In this document: positions 57,701 through 64,000 of the stretch, piece by piece
Layout of the letters: every line of letters starts with the position of its first letter
Numbering within the stretch: position 1 is the first letter of the stretch
Origin: an uncultured Myxococcales bacterium
GTDB lineage: Bacteria; Myxococcota_A; UBA9042; CAIXZC01
DNA length: 64,000 nucleotides
Assembly (NCBI GenBank): GCA_903895725.1
Contig: CAITUV010000017.1
Location: 1-64,000 of the forward strand
Reading direction: 5' to 3'
The notes under the pieces: model-generated
Told to the model about the DNA's origin: nothing
Database searches by the model: none
The model's input: the letters and a program-made list of their open reading frames with translations, nothing else
Translations under genes and position numbers: made by a program

Positions 57701-57961
57701 AGCCACCACGCCGTTGAACACCTCGACGGTGCCGTCCACCGACGCAATGTCCCCCGACGCAATGTCGATGAACAGCCGAGGCGGGTCCGTGAGGCGGAAC
57801 ACGTTGAACGTCGGCGTGCTCGTCCCCGCAATCCGAATCAGCGTTGCTGCCGCTTCCTCGGTCACCGAGATTTCCCGCAATTGGTTGCGCCCCTCCTGCG
57901 CCATGGCCTGAGCCGAAACAGCCAGGAGCAACACCAGAACCGGGATAGTGAGCCTTTTCAT
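51743..57961 (-). CDS. pilQ: Type IV pilus secretin PilQ with a ~1,300-residue coiled coil
   Basis: Encodes 2,072 residues, roughly three times a usual PilQ. ATG 57961 (MKRLTIPVLVLLLAVSAQAMA) gives a typical signal peptide after GCGGGGGA; a start ten codons upstream is less likely. Order: AMIN-like domain (about 27-133), a highly charged heptad coiled coil (about 135-1440; strings such as EEARRQALAEKDLVEQ and KKELAEAKASQ), a second AMIN-like domain (about 1455-1560), a Gly/Ala/Lys linker, STN/N0 (INLTIKDADIQQVLAFLARVGGVNIV, near 1642), N1 (IPVNYADAAELVKQIKGIL), and the secretin core (near 1905-2060, ending PLIGALFTSTN...ELLIFVTPRIV). It should form the outer-membrane pilus pore. The long insert is the novelty. 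aroC follows at once; no pilMNOP precedes it. Confidence 0.9.
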   Translation of the reverse strand: MKRLTIPVLVLLLAVSAQAMAQEGRNQLREISVTEEAAATLIRIAGTSTPTFNVFRLTDPPRLFIDIASGDIASVDGTVEVFNGVVAQVGTIAYNKAGGQFARVIITFEKDAPYDVSARGNDILIVVDADGRKVTTGSNGDLARLEEAVQREKALLAELKTAREGEERLMTLARSKRSEEETLNQRLAAETAKAEALRAEAEEARRQALAEKDLVEQARVKAEEQRKATEKLALLEEAKVAALKVEKGKLEEARAAAQEAAAAEQRKKEALERAVELAQQAKDALEQEARQAQTLKDAAASAAGKEAEKLDLLKLQARLEKERTEAVETARKEEEKKAEAARQAREKEEAYLDQVRTARQEEEQLKVKLAEETSGIAKLNDQLKTDARSHATQEEIRLAEERKARLEKEQRELEARLAGLEASKKAEIEKRVAEQETAEMARLAALKEAASKEEALRDAARRERENQEQLEQALAAKVDALNRKLEAAREAVKKEEERQAALAEANRQEALRQQAQDVAAQKEIERRGAELAKERQEREVEEARSAAQRLTEEQARLEELARQRKSEEKKLDETEKSRLAVEKQVKQLEQRWAEQNSVVEGLKNDREKKLAELAVAEADLVKQKTAVDQLRAQLELEKQTLERLVTLRKQEERKVEELRREVASLEQGRAKAEGQQVTELAARLTDKEKELKDKEVRLAQVQEELVQLQSAHRVAAQEAADSRQKVEELNRTVDARRQDVEWLKAQYEQVKQKLAEQQSETEKKEQEAVRLSQELKERESSFEALSGRYDALLSDNEALSRLSQSERAEVEQLKSRLGTAREEAARLEGERAELQKKLGTLAAGVAQKEEANRLLQDKLSAAVERVQDLETREREAKAALDGLKKEREKVERDVAGLNKALAERTDGLARLEKEYAQRTQAMGQSDSAKDARAQELSQGIEKARAEVDALAGKKADLEQRLSQVQAETGKLKASADELRRQVADQQKEKARFEKELDQARDKLAEMSSKLSERQKELDKLAVQARAGDKAVKEWQKKHEQAILLAQTEKSKRDELAGKLDAVKKDLARQEDEVRRFQALHEESSKAAEVAKARVDGMQARVDRNDQELRKAHSELDQARNEVRDWQGRYARLEKDFDEARKELERTSREAGDKERQVAELESRLAEASAREKLLSGDAKKAAQVAGQVADLERKLAHARQAEERAAELEKQLAQAARNPKGAEQLRQANAELEKLRTERDRLDRELAAARANGEKVKELQAEIDRVKGLAARSSKLESELQQTRDELNAARKAAVRKDADSQDVHRAAELAAAVSGLEKELEKAKASQKEIRELQSRLAKAESEADKAGSLEKKLRNMQDFEKKAKSLEQRVAELENSDAEVARLTKELAEARKADAEVARLKKELAEAKASQADPALHQRLLGNLEEKDQKIAQLKKELDRKEAKAETPSTALSRLTDVTFDELSGVSLVKIKVDGNADYQVVEKGDGEFLLVLRNTEIVPILERTLDTSEFGGPVQTISSYRSPTSPDTTVVSVVVNRAAKQSVARRQGGLVWSFGADGKAPAVAEAALDRPAPGKKRSVAMYPEGVGAAGGQSDAPDSGVAPIGGETGPALAVAGGGTADSPFALLNPKPGKKKKKYTGRKINLTIKDADIQQVLAFLARVGGVNIVTSDDVRGKVSFYFEDVPWDLALDMILKASGLDYIREEGIFRVAPVEDIQKEYEMELDRKKKMTELKQLQVKLIPVNYADAAELVKQIKGILSPKGSVSVDTRTNTLIVKDIEEHVVAIEDLVKRLDAQTPQVLIEARIVEASRDYSKDLGIQWGGYSRFSAATGNPTGLIFPYEVQAAGAASESNSIASGLFTPPNPNFAVNLPAPVGQGSGGGIGLTLGSVGGAANLAIRLTAAEEEGTVKIISAPKISTIDNNKAIIQQGISFPVSVVSAQGVNTQFFDAQLKMEVTPHVTQDGNIMLKVDITKNEPDFSQTGANGNPTIRKKEAHTSLLLRDGDTTVIGGIYTRNMASGRKKVPFLADLPLIGALFTSTNESDSRSELLIFVTPRIVNRQASRVRVEAE

Positions 57962-57983
57962 TGCCAATCCCCCGCAGTCACGT

Positions 57984-58008
57984 GTCCACAAGTGTCCATA
58001 CTGTGGAC
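57984..58008. promoter_or_regulatory. Inverted repeat in the pilQ leader, possible operator
   Basis: GTCCACA (57984-57990) and TGTGGAC (58002-58008) are perfect inverted arms 11 bp apart, with direct GTGTCCA repeats inside. They sit just downstream of the proposed pilQ start point, a common place for a repressor. Confidence 0.45.
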
Positions 58009-58015
58009 CGACCCC

Positions 58016-58044
58016 AGTCTAAACCCGGTCCCCTTGGGGGGCAA
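58016..58044 (-). promoter_or_regulatory. Putative pilQ promoter
   Basis: Minus strand TTGCCC (58044-58039), 17-bp spacer, TAGACT (58021-58016). The -35 is identical to that at 41704. A T7 run on the minus strand lies just upstream. Confidence 0.55.
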
Positions 58045-58097
58045 AAAAACGGAACGCAAACTTGAACAGGTTTGAACGGACCCGGCCCGGTGGCAGC

Positions 58098-58511
58098 TCA
58101 GACCCGGTTGGTCACGACCATGATGCAGGCGTGGGAGACTACGAGGGGGAACAGTTCGTCAGCCCGTGCAAGGACCGTCTCGTCGAACGAGCCGTCCTGG
58201 AACCAGACCGCATCCACCTTCCCTTTCATCGCATCCAGGGCCTTGAGCGAGGCCGACGGAGGAATCACCAGGTCCACCAGGTCAAGACTTCCGGGGACCT
58301 CCGCCACCGAAGCGTAGCAGGTCAGCCCCTCCACCACCTTCTCGGTCGGGTGGACCGGAACCACCGTGTACCCCTTGGCAAGCAGGTTGCGAACGATGAT
58401 ATTCCCGTACTTCTCGCGATTGTTTCCGGCCCCCACGACGGCGATTCGGCACTTACCCTTGCGACGCAACCGCTCCATCACGACTTCCGGAATGTTCCCC
58501 TGCGCATCCAT
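58098..58511 (-). CDS. CoA-binding (YccU-like) protein
   Basis: Encodes 137 residues, the normal size of the single-domain CoA-binding family. A Rossmann fold is evident: IAVVGAGNNREKYGNIIVRNLLAKGYTVVPVHPTEKVVEGL, then DLVDLVIPPSASLKALDAMKGKVDAVWFQDGSFDE and the closing VVSHACIMV, with the conserved His-x-Cys. It probably binds CoA or an acyl-CoA as a regulator; the substrate is unknown. It lies 40 bp after the Rrf2 gene on the same strand and may share its transcript. The pilQ gene follows behind its own promoter. Confidence 0.85.
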   Translation of the reverse strand: MDAQGNIPEVVMERLRRKGKCRIAVVGAGNNREKYGNIIVRNLLAKGYTVVPVHPTEKVVEGLTCYASVAEVPGSLDLVDLVIPPSASLKALDAMKGKVDAVWFQDGSFDETVLARADELFPLVVSHACIMVVTNRV

Positions 58512-58551
58512 GGATTCACCTCGAGATCAGCATCGGGCCCGTTTCCCGCTC

Positions 58552-59031
58552 TCACTGGGTCGGCGGGTCCGGCTGGGAGACTGCGGCCGCGTCACCGGCC
58601 GCGGGCTGCGGGCGCGTTCCCCCCCAATCGGACGACATGAGGTCCCCAATGGAAGTCCGTTGAAGCTCAGCCACCATCGCCTGCTGCGCCCGGGCGAGCG
58701 CTGCCCTCACCGGACAGAAGACCGACTGCTCCACACAGCCCCGAACCTCGGTGGAGCACTCGTAGATGGTCGAGGTCTCCTCGCAGGACGAGACCACGTC
58801 CGCCAACGAGATCTCGGCCGCCGTCTTCCGGAGCACGTACCCCCCTTTCTTCCCTTTCCGGGAGCTGAGGAGCTTCCCCTTCACCAGCCGCTTGAGCACC
58901 TTGATCAGGTAGGTCTCGGAGACGCAGATCCCTGCGGCGATCTCTGACGACAGCACCGGTTCCTTCCGGTTGGAAGCGGCCAGGAACCAGACTGCGTGAA
59001 TCCCCATCTCGCTCGACATCGTGAGTTTCAT
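58552..59031 (-). CDS. Rrf2-family transcriptional regulator
   Basis: Encodes 159 residues; ATG 59031 lies four bases after GGAGGT. A winged helix fills the first ~75 residues (LSSEIAAGICVSETYLIKVLKRLVKGKLLSSRKGKKGGYVL). Cysteines follow in CEETSTIYECSTEVRGCVEQSVFC (about 81-104), spaced C-x6-C-x6-C, close to the [2Fe-2S] site of IscR/NsrR-type members. So it likely senses iron-sulfur status or NO/redox. The C-terminus is a low-complexity tail. Which genes it controls is not visible; the adjacent CoA-binding gene and pilQ are candidates. Confidence 0.87.
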   Translation of the reverse strand: MKLTMSSEMGIHAVWFLAASNRKEPVLSSEIAAGICVSETYLIKVLKRLVKGKLLSSRKGKKGGYVLRKTAAEISLADVVSSCEETSTIYECSTEVRGCVEQSVFCPVRAALARAQQAMVAELQRTSIGDLMSSDWGGTRPQPAAGDAAAVSQPDPPTQ

Positions 59032-59185
59032 CCGCACCTCCGCAAGCATAAGTTGGAGTCCCGGCCGCGGGTTGTCAAGCTCCAGTCGGATATTTCGCCG
59101 GAAAAAAAGGACTAACGCTTCCGGGCCTGCTGCCGTCACGGGCCCTCGTTTCGGTCATACCGGGACATGAAAAACGGAGACGACG

Positions 59186-59731
59186 ATGAAGAACATCGTA
59201 ACCATACTGACGGCAATCATCCCGGCGACCCTGGCGGGGTGCTTCGACGTCGAGCTGCAGATTCCGGTGGCCACTCAGGTTGCAACCGTCGAGGGAAACG
59301 AGGTCCTGCACAAGGCCAAAGCGAAGCTCAGCGGCGAGCTCCTGGATCCGGCCAAGGTCGAGAGCAACTTCGGAATCGATGACAAGCAGCTCGGCGACGT
59401 CCACCTGCTCGATTTCCAGATCCAGCGCACCGACGATGCCGTGGCCGGCCCGAGCGACCAGGACGACCTCCTCTTCGTGGAGTCGGTGGTCATCTACGTG
59501 CGTTCCACCAGTCCGACGGCGATGCTGCCCGAGATCGCCGTGGCCTGGTACTACTCGGACGAGGGGGAAGCATCGGCGGACGTGCTCCAGTTCGAAACGG
59601 ACCCGACCATCGACCTGACCCCCTACCTGGACAACGGTTTCGAGCTGTTCACCAAGAGCGTCAGCGGGGTACCCGGTGACGACGTGTCGGTGGAGGGGGT
59701 GGCCGTCTTCTCAGCGCTTCCGCAGCTTTAG
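59186..59731 (+). CDS. Small predicted lipoprotein
   Basis: Encodes 181 residues from ATG 59186. Lipobox LAGC (Cys19). The rest is a beta-rich domain (VELQIPVATQVATVEG, DVHLLDFQIQRTDDAV, FVESVVIYVRSTSPTAMLPEIAVAWYY, FELFTKSVSGVPGDDVSVEGVAVFSALP) resembling all-beta lipid-anchored proteins of unknown role. No acidic spacer. It is divergent from the Rrf2 gene and convergent with the transglycosylase gene. Confidence 0.75.
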   Translation: MKNIVTILTAIIPATLAGCFDVELQIPVATQVATVEGNEVLHKAKAKLSGELLDPAKVESNFGIDDKQLGDVHLLDFQIQRTDDAVAGPSDQDDLLFVESVVIYVRSTSPTAMLPEIAVAWYYSDEGEASADVLQFETDPTIDLTPYLDNGFELFTKSVSGVPGDDVSVEGVAVFSALPQL

Positions 59732-59835
59732 CCCCGACTTGCCCCGAATCTCCTCGCTTGCGGCAGGAACCCCCCCTGGACGGACGGCCACCTCCGGACC
59801 GCGATGGCGTTTGCAGCAGATCGACGAAAGATGGC

Positions 59836-62154
59836 TCAGTGCGTGTTTCCCGGTTTCCCCTTCTTGCTTCCGGACGAGCTCTTCGACTTCGTCGGCAGGG
59901 AGAGCGGAAACGGGATGACCCCCACCGGGTCGCCGTACAGGATCTGGTAGGCCCATGCCGACGAAATCACTCGTTTCGTATACCGCCTTGTCTGGTCGAA
60001 CGGGATGAGCTCCACGAGCTCGTCGACGTTGGAGTTCCGGGTGCGGGCCAGGGAGCGCTTCACTCCGCCCGGACCGGAGTTGTACCCGGCGACCACGAGC
60101 ACCGGGTGGCCGAATCGACCCCAGAGCCATGCGAGGTAGCGGGCACCCAGGGGGATGTTGACCGAGGGCTGGAACAGCTCCGCCCGACTCACGTCACGCT
60201 TGGCCATATGGGCCGCCGTTTTCTTCAGGAGCTGGAGCAGGCCCAGCGCATGAGCGTAAGACTCGATGCGAGGGTCGAACCCGCTCTCCTCCCGCATGAC
60301 GGCGAGGATCAGATTCCAGGCCACACCTTCGACCTTTGCGCTTTTCTTCACCTCGTCCAGGAACGGACGGGGAAAGGCGGTTTTCCACCAGCGGTCGTCT
60401 TCGGCAAGCGGCCAGGCGTACTGGAAGTCGGGGATCTGGCGGCGCAGGACGTTGTGTGACTCGGTGTACAGCCCCACCCGGTCCTGGAGCCAGGCGGACA
60501 GGAGAAGTCGGGACGGGGTCGAGTCGCCCCCCCGGCGGAGCGCCACGGCCAGCTCGGCCTGCGCCTCGTCCATACACCCCATCGATGCCAGGGCTGCCGT
60601 GCTTTCAAGGTTCAATTGGAGGCATGATGCGGCTTCCTGCACTTCCCTGAGAGGCGGGAGCGTCGCTGCCGAGGCTTGCCGCACCTGGGAGAGCACCTTG
60701 TCCCCCCGCCCCTTGCGATCTTCCTCCAGGCGGAGGTAGGCCAGCAGCCCGTACCAGCTCAGCGGGTAGCGCTCCAGGGTCCTCCGATAATGCGGCCGGG
60801 CCTCCCTCTTCTTGCCCTGGAGCTGGAGGATTCGGCCGGTCCAGTACGACAGGCGGCCGTTGGTCCGGTAGTCCTGTCGGGCGGGCATCCTGGCCTCGAA
60901 TTCCACGGCCAGGTCCAGCGCTGCCTGGAGCCGCCCAGCCTGGAACTCGCTCCAGACGAGCTGCCATGCGGCGTCCGGCGTCATGTCGCCGGCAGGGAAG
61001 CGGTCCAGGATCGACTGGGCGATGCGCCTGGTCCGATCGGTATCCCCCTTGCGCTCGAAGGCCTGCGCGGCAAAGAGGAGGGCATCGTCGCACAGGGTCG
61101 ACGAGGCGTGCAGAGAGGCCAGCTTCTCGGCCCAATCCGAAGCGAAGTCTGCGTTTCCGGCCATGCGCGCCGCCTCGACCCCTCGGTAGAGCACCGTGTC
61201 CGACAGGGTCCCGGGGCACTCGCGCACGAGGCGGTCGAAGTAGGGGAGGCTCATCGTCTGCTCCCGAGCCCGGGCCAGCGACACGGCCACGATGGACAGG
61301 GCGCGGCACCACTCGGCCCCGCCTGCCGGGGCACTGTCGAGAATCGCCTCCGCCTGCTTGCGGCAATCGGAATAGCGGTACGCGGCCAGCAGGCGATCCG
61401 CCCGGTCGAGCTTCTCCGCTGTGGACAGAGCCAGCGAGTCGGCGGCTTTCCGGTCGGCCAGCACTTCGGCCAGGGCCTCGGCCTCCTCCGCCTCGGACGA
61501 GGCCGGGAAGCGGAGGCGGATAGCCCGCACCGCCTCCGCCGCTCGGGCGTTGTCCCCGGCATCAAGGGCGGCCCTGGCCGCCAGGAGCAGCATGCCCGAC
61601 CCGGGAGCATCGATGCGGTCCACGCAGGCAAGGACAGCCTTGGCGTCACCCTGCTTGCCCGTCGCCCTGCAGCCCCGCTCGAGCGCTGCGCTGCGGCGGG
61701 GGAACGACTGGGAAACCCGGCCGAACGCCGCAGCGCTCCGCTCGAACTCGCCCAGCTCCCAGTAGGCTTCACCCGCGCGATACAGGCACCAGTCGGCGAG
61801 GAGCGGATAGCGGGCCGAGAGAACCATGTACCGGTTTGCGGCCTCCTCGAGCTTCCCTGCGTCGGCCGAGAGAGCGGCCCGGAGGTACTCGATGCGCAGC
61901 TTGAGGTCGGGGTCGGACAGTGCGGCGGCAGCGGCCTCGTAGTCCTTGTCCGCCTGCTCGAACTTCCGTGCCGCTCGGAGTCTGGCTGCGCTGACCAGCT
62001 TGGGGTGGTGGCTCTCGATGGGGGTCAGCGCCTTCTCCACGTCGAACGTCTGCCCCGCTCCGTCTGAGGCCGCCTCGATGCAGAGGCCGCGGTCACGGGC
62101 CTGGACGTCGACCGCATGGAGGAACAGAAGGAAGAAGAGCAGCGCAACGGTCAT
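59836..62154 (-). CDS. SLT-type lytic transglycosylase with long TPR-like superhelix
   Basis: Encodes 772 residues; ATG 62154 follows GAGGGGGAA. A signal peptide (MTVALLFFLLFLHAVDVQA) starts the chain. Residues about 35-590 are helical tetratricopeptide-type repeats (ADKDYEAAAAALSDPDLKLRIEYLRAAL, GEAYWELGEFERSAAAFGRVSQSFPRR), as in the ring of Slt70. The catalytic domain is near 600-740: ILAVMREESGFDPR with the catalytic Glu, HALGLLQLLKKTAAHM (Leu where Met is usual in GLMQ), and AGYNSGPGGV. It should cut peptidoglycan glycan strands in the periplasm, giving 1,6-anhydro-MurNAc. The C-terminus is Lys/Ser-rich. Confidence 0.88.
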   Translation of the reverse strand: MTVALLFFLLFLHAVDVQARDRGLCIEAASDGAGQTFDVEKALTPIESHHPKLVSAARLRAARKFEQADKDYEAAAAALSDPDLKLRIEYLRAALSADAGKLEEAANRYMVLSARYPLLADWCLYRAGEAYWELGEFERSAAAFGRVSQSFPRRSAALERGCRATGKQGDAKAVLACVDRIDAPGSGMLLLAARAALDAGDNARAAEAVRAIRLRFPASSEAEEAEALAEVLADRKAADSLALSTAEKLDRADRLLAAYRYSDCRKQAEAILDSAPAGGAEWCRALSIVAVSLARAREQTMSLPYFDRLVRECPGTLSDTVLYRGVEAARMAGNADFASDWAEKLASLHASSTLCDDALLFAAQAFERKGDTDRTRRIAQSILDRFPAGDMTPDAAWQLVWSEFQAGRLQAALDLAVEFEARMPARQDYRTNGRLSYWTGRILQLQGKKREARPHYRRTLERYPLSWYGLLAYLRLEEDRKGRGDKVLSQVRQASAATLPPLREVQEAASCLQLNLESTAALASMGCMDEAQAELAVALRRGGDSTPSRLLLSAWLQDRVGLYTESHNVLRRQIPDFQYAWPLAEDDRWWKTAFPRPFLDEVKKSAKVEGVAWNLILAVMREESGFDPRIESYAHALGLLQLLKKTAAHMAKRDVSRAELFQPSVNIPLGARYLAWLWGRFGHPVLVVAGYNSGPGGVKRSLARTRNSNVDELVELIPFDQTRRYTKRVISSAWAYQILYGDPVGVIPFPLSLPTKSKSSSGSKKGKPGNTH

Positions 62155-62254
62155 CGAATTCCCCCTCGTCGACAGCGATCCCTTCGGACGCAACCCGTAC
62201 ACCCGGTACATGGTAACTCCGAATTCGGAAAGGTCCATTTCGAGGCCCGGCCGG

Positions 62255-62283
62255 TTGACAAGAGCGGCACGTGGCGGCACGAT
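62255..62283 (+). promoter_or_regulatory. Possible promoter of the RHS lipoprotein gene
   Basis: Perfect TTGACA (62255-62260), 17-bp spacer, CACGAT (62278-62283), which is a weak -10. It lies 29 bp before ATG 62313. Confidence 0.3.
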
Positions 62284-62312
62284 GCGGGCTGGCTCTGAAG
62301 GGGGAGGGAGTG

Positions 62313-64000
62313 ATGAGAAAGGGACGAGTGGCATGGCTCGTGGCCATGGTCGGGCTCAGCTTGGCCGCATCGTGCAAGGAGGATCCGTCGGGGGGCAGGG
62401 GGGACGCTGCGGGAGTGGGTACCGCGGGCGCTGCAGCTTCGGGGACGCCTGCTGGAACCCCCGGCTCTGCCGACGCAAACCCCGGCACCGAAAGCAGCTC
62501 GAAGGCCATCGGCGGCGGCGCTGCGGGCGCTGAGACCGAGGCTTCCCGGTGTCCGGGCGGAGCCTCGACGGCCGACGGTTGGCCGATCCAGGCCCCGTCC
62601 AGCCTGCTGGCGCTGGCTCCGGCCAGCGCACTGACCGAGCGCGACTGGTTCTCCGAGGCCGCGGCTCTGGCATCCAACAGCTGGCTCCACGCCGACGGGG
62701 TCGTGCTCCAGGTCGAATCCGGCAAGCCGTTGCTCAGTCGTCCGGATCTGCGGGTATCGGTGGGAGGAGACGGGCTTGCTGTCGAACGCTCGTACGTGGA
62801 AGGCCGATCGGCCGACGGCCTCGGTCCGGGGTGGAGTCTCGATCTCGGTCCTGCATCCTCACGATGCGGCCGACCAGGGGCTGCATGTGATCCCGAAGGC
62901 CGTGTTCTGGCCCTTGCCGCAGGTGGTCAGACTCTGAACGTCGAATGGAAAGAGGGCCGGCCTGCCGCACTCCGGCACGGGGTTCGACAGGTGCTCGAGC
63001 TCGAGTGGGACGGCCAGGGGCGAATCTTGGCCATCCGCACCCCGGACGGGAGGAGCGTTGCCTATCGATTCGACTCGGCCGGCAGGCTGGCCGGAGCCAC
63101 CGGCCCCGCCGGCTCGGAGGACTTCGCCTATGACCAGGAAGGTCGCCTCGTGTCGGTGGTCGGTCCGGCCGGTACGCTCGGGCTGCAATGGGATCGCGCC
63201 GGGGGCATCGATCGACTTTCCGGCCCGGGCCGGGAATCCACGGTGCGGGCGTGCGTCACCGAGCCGGCGGGAGGTCGCAGCTGCCGCATCATTGACTCCG
63301 TCGGGGCGACGACAACCTTTGAATTCGCCTCGGGCGGCCGGGAGGTGCAGGTAACCGACCCTCTCGGGGGCGTGCTGGTCAAGAAGCTCGACCCCGCCGG
63401 ACGTCCGCTGCAGATCCTCCGGAATGGTCGCCAGGCCGGGCTGTTCTCGTGGGACGGCGAGGGGCGTCTCACCTCCGTGGTGTACCCGGGGGGAGTGTCC
63501 CGGGGATTCGTGTGGAAGGACGGAAGGCTCACCGAGGTGCGAGGCCCGAGCTCCGCGATTCTCTTCGAGTACGGAGCGTTGGGGTTGCCTTCGGCCGTGG
63601 TGGACGAGGACGGGGGCCGGCACACGTTCCTGCGCGATTCATGCGGGCGGCTCGTGGAAGAGACCGGGCCGCGTGGGGACAAGAGGCGACTGGCCTACGA
63701 TTCGGAAGGTTTCCTGAGCGAAGTGCAGGACGACGGTGGACGCCGGGCCTTCGTCCGGGGAGCCAGCGGGCTGGTCGAATCTGTGACCGAACCATCCGGT
63801 GCGGTCACGCGGGTGTCCTGGGATGCCGCCCGGAATCTTGCTCGGCGGACCGATGCCCTGGGGGAAACCGAGGAGTGGACCTGGGATGCCGGCGGCCGGG
63901 TGGTTTCCTATCGGGATGCCCTGGGACGAACCACCCGCTTCGAGTACGAAGCGTCGGGCAGGCTGTCCTCGGTCACAAGAACCGCTGCCGGAGCCGCCAG
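62313..64000 (+). CDS. RHS/YD-repeat lipoprotein, 3' truncated by window end
   Basis: An open frame from ATG 62313, preceded by GGGGGAGGGAG, to the window end: 562 codons without a stop. Lipobox LAASC (Cys21) is followed by a Gly/Ala/Ser spacer to about 75. A DUF6531-like entry (RPDLRVSVGGDGLAVERSYV, GLGPGWSLDLG, near 145-185) leads into YD/RHS repeats: YRFDSAGRLAGATGPAG, LAYDSEGFLSEV, TWDAGGRVVSYRDALGRTTRFEYEASGRL. RHS proteins form a shell that often holds a C-terminal toxin or variable domain, so the missing end matters for function. It is divergent from the transglycosylase gene. Confidence 0.85.
   Translation, partial: MRKGRVAWLVAMVGLSLAASCKEDPSGGRGDAAGVGTAGAAASGTPAGTPGSADANPGTESSSKAIGGGAAGAETEASRCPGGASTADGWPIQAPSSLLALAPASALTERDWFSEAAALASNSWLHADGVVLQVESGKPLLSRPDLRVSVGGDGLAVERSYVEGRSADGLGPGWSLDLGPASSRCGRPGAACDPEGRVLALAAGGQTLNVEWKEGRPAALRHGVRQVLELEWDGQGRILAIRTPDGRSVAYRFDSAGRLAGATGPAGSEDFAYDQEGRLVSVVGPAGTLGLQWDRAGGIDRLSGPGRESTVRACVTEPAGGRSCRIIDSVGATTTFEFASGGREVQVTDPLGGVLVKKLDPAGRPLQILRNGRQAGLFSWDGEGRLTSVVYPGGVSRGFVWKDGRLTEVRGPSSAILFEYGALGLPSAVVDEDGGRHTFLRDSCGRLVEETGPRGDKRRLAYDSEGFLSEVQDDGGRRAFVRGASGLVESVTEPSGAVTRVSWDAARNLARRTDALGETEEWTWDAGGRVVSYRDALGRTTRFEYEASGRLSSVTRTAAGAA

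Noticed and set aside
51677..58075. A 2,132-codon open frame antisense to pilQ, Leu/Gly-rich
   Set aside because: The frame is open because the coiled-coil codons (GAG, AAG, GCC) give CTC, CTT and GGC on the other strand. The protein lacks domain motifs and would span all of pilQ.
59045..59078. TTGACA upstream of the Rrf2 gene as a promoter
   Set aside because: The nearest -10-like TATGCT is 22 bp away, outside the normal spacing.
59101..59107. A-run near 59100 as a terminator T-run on the minus strand
   Set aside because: No stem precedes it on the minus strand, and it lies upstream of the Rrf2 gene rather than after a gene.

Overview
The window is high-GC bacterial DNA. It is rich in predicted lipoproteins that carry long acidic (Asp/Ala/Pro/Gly) spacers after the lipobox cysteine, followed by Cys-rich CNDGN/CTDDSC modules, DUF4215-type motifs and beta-propeller or RHS repeats. 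With a type IV pilus secretin, an SLT-type transglycosylase and a long bifunctional Rel protein, this points to a Gram-negative deltaproteobacterial or Myxococcota-like lineage. That placement is inferred from gene style; no rRNA gene is present to confirm it. I see no CRISPR array, integrase or transposase.

Layout. 1-4.1 kb: tandem beta-propeller lipoproteins, a 215-bp inverted-repeat element, and an M15 peptidase. 4.1-9.6 kb: a giant Cys-rich lipoprotein divergent from a U32-family gene. 9.7-11 kb: a two-gene membrane unit including a coiled-coil protein with a prokaryotic-YEATS-like domain. 11.1-17.2 kb: a Cys-rich/Kazal lipoprotein, a FeeM/GNAT-cNMP fusion and an HrpB helicase carrying two copies of a structured repeat in frame. 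17.2-27.1 kb: surface lipoproteins and membrane proteins, with two arrays of a 51-bp hairpin repeat and two G/C-rich microsatellites between convergent genes. 27.1-31.1 kb: neutral-ceramidase-like lipoprotein, lipoyl synthase, DUF2804. 31.1-35.6 kb: a minus-strand group with a metallophosphoesterase, an unknown exported protein and a PPC/Cys-rich lipoprotein. 35.8-41.6 kb: VanW, exported HAD phosphatase, zinc-ribbon protein, imidazolonepropionase, GT-C-like membrane protein. 41.7-48.8 kb: VKOR-DsbA fusion, Rel, radical SAM protein, alpha-solenoid-like protein, tRNA-Arg(CCG), a lipoprotein. 48.8-59 kb: pilQ-aroC-aroKB, preceded by CoA-binding and Rrf2 genes. 59-64 kb: small lipoprotein, SLT lytic transglycosylase, and the start of an RHS-repeat lipoprotein cut by the window end.

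Two things stand out. First, the PilQ homologue is about 2,072 residues because roughly 1,300 residues of heptad-type coiled coil sit between its two AMIN-like domains. Second, the genome seems to tolerate small structured repeats and hexanucleotide microsatellites inside conserved housekeeping genes (hrpB twice, aroKB, a GT-C-like gene, an M15 peptidase), always in frame. Putative sigma70-type promoters in the window tend to read TTGC rather than TTGA in the -35 box, with a 16-18 bp spacer.
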